From a virus, in the IMG/VR virus record IMGVR_UViG_3300032224_000126, positions 1 to 27,520 of that record: a stretch of 27,520 bases of DNA, one strand, 5' to 3'. A program made the position numbers and the translations under genes. The notes under the pieces were generated by a model. The model did not search any database. It saw nothing but the letters and a program-made list of their open reading frames with translations, and was not told the origin of the DNA. Positions 11,827 to 18,788 of the stretch are shown here, in pieces (the stretch's first letter is position 1; every line of letters begins with the position of its first letter).

Positions 11827-12028
11827 CGTCTTTTCCTATTTTTATACCGGCTATAGTGCCTACAAATGCCCCAACAATCATGTTAAAGGCTGGGTTAATC
11901 AATTTAAATACTTCAGCGTTATCTACACGTTCATCAAATAATCCAACAAGCACAACGCTCACCGTACTCATCAGCACAATGGATAATGACACGCAACAAA
12001 TAACTGTAATTCGATCAGCAACGCTCAT
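11816..12028 (-). CDS. Small two-helix membrane protein, possible holin or antiholin
   Basis: The 70-residue product has a hydrophobic helix at residues about 6-29 (ITVICCVSLSIVLMSTVSVV) and a second at about 43-65 (INPAFNMIVGAFVGTIAGIK), with a short charged tail (KIGKDDVK). Position directly before the endolysin and this topology fit a class II holin or an antiholin. A second candidate lies at 12432-12629, so which one forms the lethal holes cannot be told. The ATG overlaps the TGA of the i-spanin gene. Confidence 0.72.
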   Translation of the reverse strand: MSVADRITVICCVSLSIVLMSTVSVVLVGLFDERVDNAEVFKLINPAFNMIVGAFVGTIAGIKIGKDDVK

Positions 12029-12432
12029 TTGATACTCCGCACCCAGTTTTGCAATTCTGTCAGTTGGAGCGTGGTTTCAGCGCATTGTCGAGCAGAAACT
12101 GTGTCGGCGGTAATTGCATTAGGGCAGCTGGTGGGCTTGGAAATGGTGGGCAAGTTACTGCTACTGGGATTTGGCTGCACCCTGTCAGCGTAATAATTAT
12201 GAACAGCAGACAAACGAGCTTCATATTGATTTGCGATTGAAGTCGATATAGTTTCATGCTCTTTCACCTTTGCAGCGTTAATGGTTTCCTGTGCTTTACC
12301 CAATGCAGCAATCTTAGCCTGAAAAGCAACGAATTTCTTGTGTTCATGGCTGTATCCCATAAAGTAAAAAATTGCACAGGCAGCTAACGCTAACCCGACT
12401 TTAATCATCAAAACTGAGGGTATTGGAAACAT
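12025..12432 (-). CDS. Rz: Rz-like inner-membrane spanin
   Basis: This 135-residue protein has an N-terminal membrane anchor (MIKVGLALAACAIFYFMGY) followed by a charged helical periplasmic part (HEHKKFVAFQAKIAALGKAQ and on), as in i-spanins. With its o-spanin it fuses the inner and outer membranes in the last step of lysis. ATG 12432 is chosen because AAGGGG lies 5 bases upstream and it overlaps the stop of the holin candidate; TTG 12435 is a poorer choice. A second lipoprotein gene is nested inside in another frame, confirming the spanin call. Confidence 0.9.
   Translation of the reverse strand: MFPIPSVLMIKVGLALAACAIFYFMGYSHEHKKFVAFQAKIAALGKAQETINAAKVKEHETISTSIANQYEARLSAVHNYYADRVQPNPSSSNLPTISKPTSCPNAITADTVSARQCAETTLQLTELQNWVRSIK
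12060..12257 (-). CDS. Rz1: Rz1-like outer-membrane lipoprotein spanin nested inside Rz
   Basis: In a different frame, entirely inside Rz, this gene encodes a lipoprotein with a hydrophobic signal segment (LVCLLFIIITLTGC, lipobox LTGC) and a short proline-rich mature part (CPPFPSPPAALMQLPPTQ). That is the classic form of o-spanins. ATG 12257 has a good site (AAAGG, 9 bases upstream) and puts the cysteine at residue 27. ATG 12224 would give a shorter signal (cysteine 16) but lacks a ribosome site. Full embedding in Rz is known from lambda-type pairs. Confidence 0.88.
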   Translation of the reverse strand: MKLYRLQSQINMKLVCLLFIIITLTGCSQIPVAVTCPPFPSPPAALMQLPPTQFLLDNALKPRSN

Positions 12433-12629
12433 CAATGCCCCTTGAAATTGTTGTCATCTATGGTTGCAAAGCCCATATACGAGCCTACAACGGCGCTGAC
12501 AAAGATATAGAACGGCATGGCTATAGTGCCAAGGGTAGGGGACTCAGACACTAGAATAAGCAAGGGAAAGACCAACCCAGCAAGCATAGACAACCATGCC
12601 ATTCTGCGTCGATTCTTCCACCGATCCAT
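12432..12629 (-). CDS. Holin candidate (65 aa, two membrane helices)
   Basis: After a basic N-terminus (MDRWKNRRRM) come a hydrophobic helix (AWLSMLAGLVFPLLILV) and a second (TIAMPFYIFVSAVVGSYMGF), ending in an acidic-polar tail (ATIDDNNFKGH). This two-helix design and the position just before the spanins fit a class II holin. I recall similar proteins labelled as holins in phages of Proteobacteria. The membrane protein at 11816-12028 competes for this role. The ATG shares one base with the stop of a 23-codon gene upstream (TAATG). Confidence 0.72.
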   Translation of the reverse strand: MDRWKNRRRMAWLSMLAGLVFPLLILVSESPTLGTIAMPFYIFVSAVVGSYMGFATIDDNNFKGH

Positions 12630-12700
12630 TAGAACTTAACCACCATGCGCCACAACCAGGCTGTAAAGGCTTGCCACTCTGATTTCAAGTAATCAATCAT
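12629..12700 (-). CDS. Tiny tryptophan-rich gene (23 aa) bridging two lysis-region genes
   Basis: This 23-codon frame fits exactly between two genes: its ATG overlaps the TGA upstream (ATGA) and its TAA shares a base with the next ATG (TAATG). The product begins MIDYLKSEWQAFTAWL and ends in a basic-hydrophobic part (RMVVKF). It has three Trp and an amphipathic pattern that could lie on a membrane. The perfect fit at both ends is the evidence. It may be a lysis modulator, or serve only to carry ribosomes to the holin-like gene. Confidence 0.55.
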   Translation of the reverse strand: MIDYLKSEWQAFTAWLWRMVVKF

Positions 12701-12951
12701 TTGTCTACCTTCGATTCAAGTTTATCGAACAAACGGTCAAGCAACATTTCAACACGATCAAAACGCTTGTCCATTTCTGATTTAAGCGTGTCCATTTCTG
12801 ATTTTTTAACGTAAGCATCGCTTACATGAAGTTTTAAATCTGCAATGTCAGATTTCAATTCTTTGACGGAATCCCACAATTGGCGAGCGAACCAACCTAT
12901 AACGCCTAAACCAGCGCCAGCACCTAAATTTATGAAATTCTGCCAATCCAT
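12697..12951 (-). CDS. Small membrane-anchored coiled-coil protein (84 aa)
   Basis: The start is ATG 12951, three bases after the preceding gene's stop, with GAGG 7 bases upstream; an earlier start at 12981 would lie inside that gene. The product begins MDWQNFINLGAGAGLGVIGW, a weak membrane helix, and continues as a long charged coiled coil with a near-repeat (KSEMDTLKSEMDK). Such anchor-plus-coil proteins occur in phage lysis or tail regions and resemble XhlA-type hemolysin accessory proteins. The assignment is by architecture only. Confidence 0.7.
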   Translation of the reverse strand: MDWQNFINLGAGAGLGVIGWFARQLWDSVKELKSDIADLKLHVSDAYVKKSEMDTLKSEMDKRFDRVEMLLDRLFDKLESKVDK

Positions 12952-12953
12952 GA

Positions 12954-13307
12954 TTACGCCTCGCTTGGGGCTAATGCCCAATCCTGTGCGCCTTCATCCC
13001 AAACGTAATGCTTACCGTCTTTAGGCATTGCAATTGGTGCTTCCCAAAGATAATCTAAACTTAAAATCCAACTAGGAAACGGTTGTGGTGCGTAAAACAC
13101 ATCTTTGGTGACATCATAGATATAACCAATGCCTGCAAAATTACCTCGAAAAGGAGTGCCGCCTTTTAAGTGCTTATTTCCAACCGTGTTGTATGACGTT
13201 GCCAACCATGTGCCAGGGCTTGAATCTACAAACGTGTCAAAAAATTCAGGTTCTGCAACAATAACTTGCGTCACTTTCCCGTCTAATACTTTGGCGAAAT
13301 GTCCCAT
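12954..13307 (-). CDS. Small conserved tail-region protein (117 aa)
   Basis: The sequence runs MGHFAKVLDGKVTQVIVAEP, then FFDTFVDSSPGTWLATSYNT, GGTPFRGNFAGIGYIYD and PFPSWILSLDYLWEAPIAMP, ending DGKHYVWDEGAQDWAL. This pattern of VIVAE, NTxG, NFAGIGYxYD and WxxP repeats is common in small proteins next to tail fibres of aquatic phages. I recall it as conserved but without a firm function. It could be a fibre accessory or assembly protein. AGGAT precedes ATG 13307. Confidence 0.78.
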   Translation of the reverse strand: MGHFAKVLDGKVTQVIVAEPEFFDTFVDSSPGTWLATSYNTVGNKHLKGGTPFRGNFAGIGYIYDVTKDVFYAPQPFPSWILSLDYLWEAPIAMPKDGKHYVWDEGAQDWALAPSEA

Positions 13308-13340
13308 GATGATCCTATTCGATTGAAAAACTAATCAAAG

Positions 13341-14621
13341 TTAAATGTTGTTGGAGTAAAACCCAATTTTTGCAGCAGGAAACAAATATGTCCATCCATA
13401 TGCAATGTTACCGCTTATCCAATTTGGGTTGTCGTTTTGAATGTGGATAAAATTGCCATGCCCATCATTTACTCTATTGCCGGTCATGTAGACTCGATTA
13501 GAGCCATAAACATCTACGATGGGCTGTGTGTAATTGACGTTGGCAGTTTCAATGACGTTGTTTGACAGGTGAATCTTGTTTGTACCGGCAGCTGCGCCCA
13601 ACAATTGAAATGCGCCTGACTGGGCTTGAAACCGAGAGTTAGAGATTTGTATTGAGTTGGAATTTGCATTACCGCCCAACGATACTTGTGCGCCGCCTGC
13701 GTAATTAAAGTAACAATTGTCAATTTGCAACGCCCCGCCAGACATATTCTCAAGCAACATAAACGGCTGCGTCTGACCGCTTGTGAAGTAACAATTTGTA
13801 AACTGTAAGATGCCGCCCGTTTGGTGTACGCCACGCAACGCAGGAGTGCCTGCAAGGGTAATGTATGAGTTAACCACTTGCAACGATCCTGCCGATATTT
13901 GGATGCCGTTAAACGTATCAAATCCTGAGTCGGACATATACACCCACGGATCGCCAGTTGCGCCACGGTACAAATTAAGCCCAAGACTTGAAATATTTAA
14001 AAACTCCGACAACATTAACCCATCAACCCGACCAACATCTAAGGCTTTAGCCGAGCCAAAAAATATGCTGCATTGGCTATTACTCATGCCAAAGCACCAA
14101 AAGTGAAACTGGTTAATGCGTATTGTATCGAGCGACCCGTCGATGTGAATACCTGTGCCGTATGCAGACATTTCTAGCAAATTGATAAACGCACCGCCGC
14201 AATTGCCGGTCATATCAATACCGTTCATTGCGTTAGTGATTTTTAGGCTTGTAACGGTAAATCGAGCAATGTTTACCGCATAAATTGCTACGGGATATTT
14301 GACCAAAGCAGCATAATCAGCACTATCGGGTTGGTCAAAATAAATGCCAAAGTTTTCTAATTGTGGCCCTTCCTCGCCTGATGCAAAAATTAATACGCCT
14401 TGAGCCGACATATTAAATGTGACGTTAACAATCAACCGTGATTGATTGCGCCCGTCACCCGACACCATCTGACCTGGCTGATTAAACGTCAACGGATTAT
14501 CAATTAAGTAATAACCCGTTGGGATATAAATGTGTTGCCCAGTATTAAGCGCCGCTTGAATAGCAGTTGAATCGTCAGTTATACCATCACCGACAGCGCC
14601 GTAATCCTTGACGTTTATCAT
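13341..14621 (-). CDS. Tail spike with pectate-lyase-like beta-helix
   Basis: The N-terminus INVKDYGAVGDGITDDSTAIQAAL is the hallmark of the Pectate_lyase_3 domain in phage tail spikes. About 350 residues of short irregular strand repeats with many Asn, Ser and Gly follow (for example ITNAMNGIDMTG, VVNSYITLAG, FTNCYFTSG, IDNCYFNYAG, ISNSRFQAQ). They fit a right-handed parallel beta-helix. Spikes of this kind bind and often cleave surface polysaccharide. The active site cannot be placed. There is no long head-binding domain, so it probably attaches through the adjacent glycine-rich fibre, to which it is coupled by ATGA. Confidence 0.87.
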   Translation of the reverse strand: MINVKDYGAVGDGITDDSTAIQAALNTGQHIYIPTGYYLIDNPLTFNQPGQMVSGDGRNQSRLIVNVTFNMSAQGVLIFASGEEGPQLENFGIYFDQPDSADYAALVKYPVAIYAVNIARFTVTSLKITNAMNGIDMTGNCGGAFINLLEMSAYGTGIHIDGSLDTIRINQFHFWCFGMSNSQCSIFFGSAKALDVGRVDGLMLSEFLNISSLGLNLYRGATGDPWVYMSDSGFDTFNGIQISAGSLQVVNSYITLAGTPALRGVHQTGGILQFTNCYFTSGQTQPFMLLENMSGGALQIDNCYFNYAGGAQVSLGGNANSNSIQISNSRFQAQSGAFQLLGAAAGTNKIHLSNNVIETANVNYTQPIVDVYGSNRVYMTGNRVNDGHGNFIHIQNDNPNWISGNIAYGWTYLFPAAKIGFYSNNI

Positions 14622-16150
14622 GCAATAAATGTACCGCTAGATGTAAACGTATGAATAGTGTTGCCGCCACTTGATGTTACCGTTCCACCAGTACCACGTT
14701 GCGAGCCGGCGTAAGAAATAACTACAAGTCCTGAACCGCCAGCTGCGCCTGCAAAGGAAGCTATGTTGTAACCACCGCCACCGCCGCCGCCGCCTGTATT
14801 TGCAGTACCAGCAGTGCCAACCGCACCTGAACCACCTGCACCGCCACCACCCGCACCGCCAGCACCCGCCAACCCTGATAAATCGCTGCGCGCGCCACCG
14901 CCACCACCGCCTGCATAAGTAACAGCAGAACCGGAAATAGATGAAGATGTGCCTGCACCACCTACACCCGATTGACTGCTTGCGCCATTAGCGCCAACGG
15001 CACTAGAACCGCCACCACCACCCGCCGGATAAGGGCTTGCAGTTGCGTTATTACCGCCCGTATTACCTTGACCGCTTGTGCCAGCACCACCCGTTGATCC
15101 GCCGCCGCTGTTACCTGCACCGCCACCACCAGAACCGCCAGAACTGCCGTTAGAGGCTGTACCTACGTTATTACTTCCACCGCCGCCACCACCTGTTGCA
15201 GTTACTGACCCGCCAAGTGATGAACTTGACCCATTAACACCGTTTGCCGCAGTTGTAGCACCTGCACCACCTGCGCCAACCGTAATTGTGTATGATGTGC
15301 CAGAGCTTAATGTCGTTGAACTTGCAAGTAAACCACCTGCGCCACCACCGCCTGCGCCGTTATAACCGCCGCCACCACCGCCTGCTACAACAAGGTAATT
15401 AACGGAATAAGTTGGCCCAGAGTTAAACGCATACCAAGCTGCGCTTACTGAGTCATACCACTCTGGCATTTGTGTTGATGTATTTAACCGAATTAAACCA
15501 GCAGCACCAGTTGGTCTTTGAGCAGTTGTCCCAACAGGCATTTTCCATGCGCCAGTACCTGAACTTGTTAATTGAACGCCTGCGCCTGAAAGCGTTAAAA
15601 CACCAGTAACCGTCAGGTTTGCAAATGTTGTAGAAGATACTCCAACCAATTGGAATTGCGTACCATCATAAACAATAACAAACAAATAATTAGCAGTTAA
15701 ATCGCTTGCAACTAACGCTGTTGTGCCATTTTTTGTAATAGATTTTGCGCCTAACGAGCTGATGTTAATTGTCACCGCACCAGTATTTGTATTGGCTGCA
15801 ACAAACGCAAACATTTGACCCGCTGCGTATGCAGTTAACGATGGGCTGACAGTCGCTGTAATCGTGTCTGTTCCCGAAACGGTCAAGAAAGAACCAAACG
15901 AGTTTTGCACTTGTGCAATGTTTGCAGAGTCAGTTGCTGCCGAACCCGCACTTAATCCCGTGAACTTAAAAGTTCCCATGGGAAGATTGGCTGTCGGTGT
16001 AGTCTGACCGTCTTTGGTAAGCGCAGTTGATAGGCCGGTAGCCAAATCAGCGGTTAGCGCATTAAACGCTGTTGATGAGATGACTGTGCCTGTGACAACT
16101 GGCTGACCAGTTGAATTGATTACAAATGTACCGCTGCCGTTATAGCTCAT
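14618..16150 (-). CDS. Glycine-rich tail fibre / adhesin
   Basis: The 510-residue protein has an N-terminal attachment-like part (about 1-235: NGSGTFVINSTGQPVVTG, TINISSLGAKSITKNGT, LIRLNTSTQMPEWYDSVS). From about residue 245 the sequence YLVVAGGGGGGYN opens a long domain of Gly-rich loops separated by short Ser/Thr/Asn parts. It closes with GLVVISY and a C-terminal TIHTFTSSGTF strand. Polyglycine-rich tip adhesins of this sort set receptor specificity in several phages, with variable loops presented on a polyglycine core. AAGAGGTAA precedes ATG 16150. Confidence 0.85.
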   Translation of the reverse strand: MSYNGSGTFVINSTGQPVVTGTVISSTAFNALTADLATGLSTALTKDGQTTPTANLPMGTFKFTGLSAGSAATDSANIAQVQNSFGSFLTVSGTDTITATVSPSLTAYAAGQMFAFVAANTNTGAVTINISSLGAKSITKNGTTALVASDLTANYLFVIVYDGTQFQLVGVSSTTFANLTVTGVLTLSGAGVQLTSSGTGAWKMPVGTTAQRPTGAAGLIRLNTSTQMPEWYDSVSAAWYAFNSGPTYSVNYLVVAGGGGGGYNGAGGGGAGGLLASSTTLSSGTSYTITVGAGGAGATTAANGVNGSSSSLGGSVTATGGGGGGSNNVGTASNGSSGGSGGGGAGNSGGGSTGGAGTSGQGNTGGNNATASPYPAGGGGGSSAVGANGASSQSGVGGAGTSSSISGSAVTYAGGGGGGARSDLSGLAGAGGAGGGGAGGSGAVGTAGTANTGGGGGGGGYNIASFAGAAGGSGLVVISYAGSQRGTGGTVTSSGGNTIHTFTSSGTFIA

Positions 16151-16160
16151 TGATTACCTC

Positions 16161-18788
16161 TTATTGGTTCATAAAAGACGATGGCGTTAAAGTTCCACGC
16201 AAAGCGTCAGCCATCAATCGACTTCTATCCGCTGGGTTTGCTTGTGAGATAAGTTTAGCCGTTGCTTGCGGGTCTAACAATGCCTTTGCCAAGGCTTGTT
16301 GCATTTGGGTATCTGCCTCACCATAAATACGGGTCAAATAACCTCCAATCATTGGCACTTTGCCAATTGACTCAACCAACCCAATAGGCATACCTACTTG
16401 TTGTGCCATGTTTGCCATTGATAACTTTTGAAAAGTATCAGAGCCAGGGCCACGACCTATATTTTGTGCGGTTGTCTTTCTGGCTAAATCTTGAGCAACA
16501 GACTCAAGCGTATTCATTTGATCTGGGGTCATTGTGCGTTCTAAAGTTGCACCTTTAAACCCAGTTGCTATTTTTGCAGTTTGATCGGCATTACGCAATG
16601 CTTGAGCATATTTGGCAGCGGTTTCAGATCCTAAAGCACCGTAATCAGCTAATGCAGGTTGCATCCTGTTGAGCAATTCTTGCCCAATCTGCATTTGATT
16701 GATAGGTTGCGACAATTGTGCAAAATTTTGTTCTGCTTGTTTAAAAGCAGGCTCAACTTTGCTTAATTGGTTTTCTAGCGCACGTTTAACAGTTAACAAT
16801 TCTCTAGTTAAAAATTTGTTTTCTGTTGTTGCAAGAATATCTTTAATTCCGCTAATGGACGAAATAATATTTTCTGGTTTTTGACGCAACACATAATCAG
16901 GTGTTTTTAATTGCGCCCGAGCGTAATCAACAGCATCTGTTGCCGTTTTACTTGTTACTTTAATTTCTTTTAATTGCAACAATCCTTCTTCAGCATCAAT
17001 TGATCCTTTACGGATTCGACCCATAATTGTTCTGGCTGACCTTACGGCTTCAGAATCCGCATCTGACATTCTTCTTGTCAACGCTGTATCTAATTCTTTC
17101 CAAGCATCAGACCCACGTTGTTGAACAGGATAAGATTCAAATAAAGTTTCACGAATTTGATTTAATTCTTTAACTAATTGCGGTCTACCTGTGTTTTTTG
17201 CAGCTAAACGATCAATTAAATTAACAACTCTTGTTGAGTCAACTTGAGCTGTGGATTGTTCGGCTTGCCGATACAAAGGGCTTGTTGTACTTCTGCGAGC
17301 TTGTTCTGCGGCGGCTAGTGACGCTTCATCGCCAGCAATCCCACGCAAGGCTTGAACCCTAGCTGCGTTTTGTTCTAAGCCACGTTGCGTGTAAGGTTCT
17401 GGAAACGCCGCCGCAGCTGTTCGTTGAAGTGCTCCAATACCGCCGCTTTGAGCAACTTCCGCTGCTGTTGGCATTGAACCTGGCACTAAAGACTTTGCTG
17501 CGGTTAACTTTTCTACAATATCGCCAACTCGATCTTCAGGAATAATGTTTCTTAAAACGTTAGCAATAATTTGATTTCTGCCACCCTCATACAAAGGTTG
17601 AATTGCGGCTTGACCTAGTTTGTAAGTTTTACCCGCTGCGGCACTTGCACCGCCTGGCGCTAATGCACCCGCAACTGTTGCACCCAACTCAGCAGCAGGC
17701 CCACCGCCAAATGCTTTTGTTGTACTTCCTGCACCTGACGCTGTGCCACCTGCAATGGTTTGCATAACTGGCGCTTGAGCTAATTGTTCAATAACTTTTT
17801 GAGTAACTGTTGGCGTAACCGCTGCTGGCGCTGCTGCCAATTCAGGCGCAGTCAAACCCGCTAATCTTGTTGGTGCTAAAGCAGTCATTCCCTGAGTCAA
17901 TAACCCTGCTAAACGTGCGCCAGTTGCAGCGCCGGTCATGCCTCTAGTTACATCACCAACTACATTTTCAAATTTGCCTTGAGGTTGTGGCAAACCAATA
18001 GCATTAGCGGCTGATGTTGCCATATCCCGAACTGACGCAACGGGTGGCCCGCCTAATGCTTGTGATGCAGCGCTCATTGGAACTTGAAATGGGGAAAGCA
18101 ACATTGAGCCAACATCGCCCAAACCTTCCATGCCATACCGAGTCGTTAATCCAACTTGGCGTGGGAAATCCTTCAACGCACCCATAACGCTTTCGCCGGT
18201 TGTCGGTTGTTTAACCGGCGGCGGTGCAACATAAGGTGCTGATTTTGGTAATGCAAATTCTGAATTTAAAGCATCAAAGGGATTTGCTTGTTGCGTGTTT
18301 TCAGGTACGCCAAGTCTAAATTCTTCGTTTAAAGATGCAAATGGATTGATTGACGTAGTAACAGGGTTTGCGTCTGATGTCGTTGCGTTAGCCATTTGTG
18401 TGTTGCTCACAGGTTTAAACGTTGGATGCACCTCCCAATGCACAGGGTCTTTTTCCCCATGTGGTCGATGTAAACCAAAGTCTTTTTGCATCCGAGCCAT
18501 AAATTCAGGTGGAATATTTGTACTAATATCCACTGCATTTTCGTGATACATCTGCCTGTTTGGATCGCTTGCTGGGTTGGTGGGCATAAAGATATTAGCC
18601 TCACCATTTGCCGCACGATCAAACAAAGACTGTTGTTTTTCACGACTTCTAGCACCACTTGTAATTGGCAAATCTGTTCCGTATTGCTCACGATAAGCGT
18701 TATTTGCCGCTTGAATTTGAGCTAATAACCGAGGGTCTAAACCTTCAAAAAAAGACCCCCCTGATGTAGGTTGTTCTGGCGCACCCAT
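16161..18788 (-). CDS. Large virion ejection-type protein with N-terminal M15 peptidase domain
   Basis: Residues about 15-125 form a VanY-like M15 peptidase: SGARSREKQQSLFDR (44-58), YHENAVDIS with His82 and Asp87, and DPVHWEVHP with His117, the zinc-ligand set. The remaining 750 residues are Ala-rich helices (for example AVTPTVTQKVIEQLAQAP, AAELGATVAGALAP) with low-complexity linkers. They suit an internal protein ejected with DNA that opens peptidoglycan and crosses the envelope. Order after two other helical virion proteins and before the fibre agrees. Whether it is an ejected core protein or a tail-tip lysin is inference. Confidence 0.82.
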   Translation of the reverse strand: MGAPEQPTSGGSFFEGLDPRLLAQIQAANNAYREQYGTDLPITSGARSREKQQSLFDRAANGEANIFMPTNPASDPNRQMYHENAVDISTNIPPEFMARMQKDFGLHRPHGEKDPVHWEVHPTFKPVSNTQMANATTSDANPVTTSINPFASLNEEFRLGVPENTQQANPFDALNSEFALPKSAPYVAPPPVKQPTTGESVMGALKDFPRQVGLTTRYGMEGLGDVGSMLLSPFQVPMSAASQALGGPPVASVRDMATSAANAIGLPQPQGKFENVVGDVTRGMTGAATGARLAGLLTQGMTALAPTRLAGLTAPELAAAPAAVTPTVTQKVIEQLAQAPVMQTIAGGTASGAGSTTKAFGGGPAAELGATVAGALAPGGASAAAGKTYKLGQAAIQPLYEGGRNQIIANVLRNIIPEDRVGDIVEKLTAAKSLVPGSMPTAAEVAQSGGIGALQRTAAAAFPEPYTQRGLEQNAARVQALRGIAGDEASLAAAEQARRSTTSPLYRQAEQSTAQVDSTRVVNLIDRLAAKNTGRPQLVKELNQIRETLFESYPVQQRGSDAWKELDTALTRRMSDADSEAVRSARTIMGRIRKGSIDAEEGLLQLKEIKVTSKTATDAVDYARAQLKTPDYVLRQKPENIISSISGIKDILATTENKFLTRELLTVKRALENQLSKVEPAFKQAEQNFAQLSQPINQMQIGQELLNRMQPALADYGALGSETAAKYAQALRNADQTAKIATGFKGATLERTMTPDQMNTLESVAQDLARKTTAQNIGRGPGSDTFQKLSMANMAQQVGMPIGLVESIGKVPMIGGYLTRIYGEADTQMQQALAKALLDPQATAKLISQANPADRSRLMADALRGTLTPSSFMNQ

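Noticed and set aside
13514-13984. 156-codon minus-strand ORF inside the tail spike
   Set aside because: It is an alternative frame of the beta-helix region with no motifs, and unlike the dcm case it matches neither end of the gene.
15078-15365. Proline-rich plus-strand ORF
   Set aside because: It is the mirror of glycine codons in the adhesin gene; Gly-rich GC-biased codons give Pro-rich open frames on the other strand.
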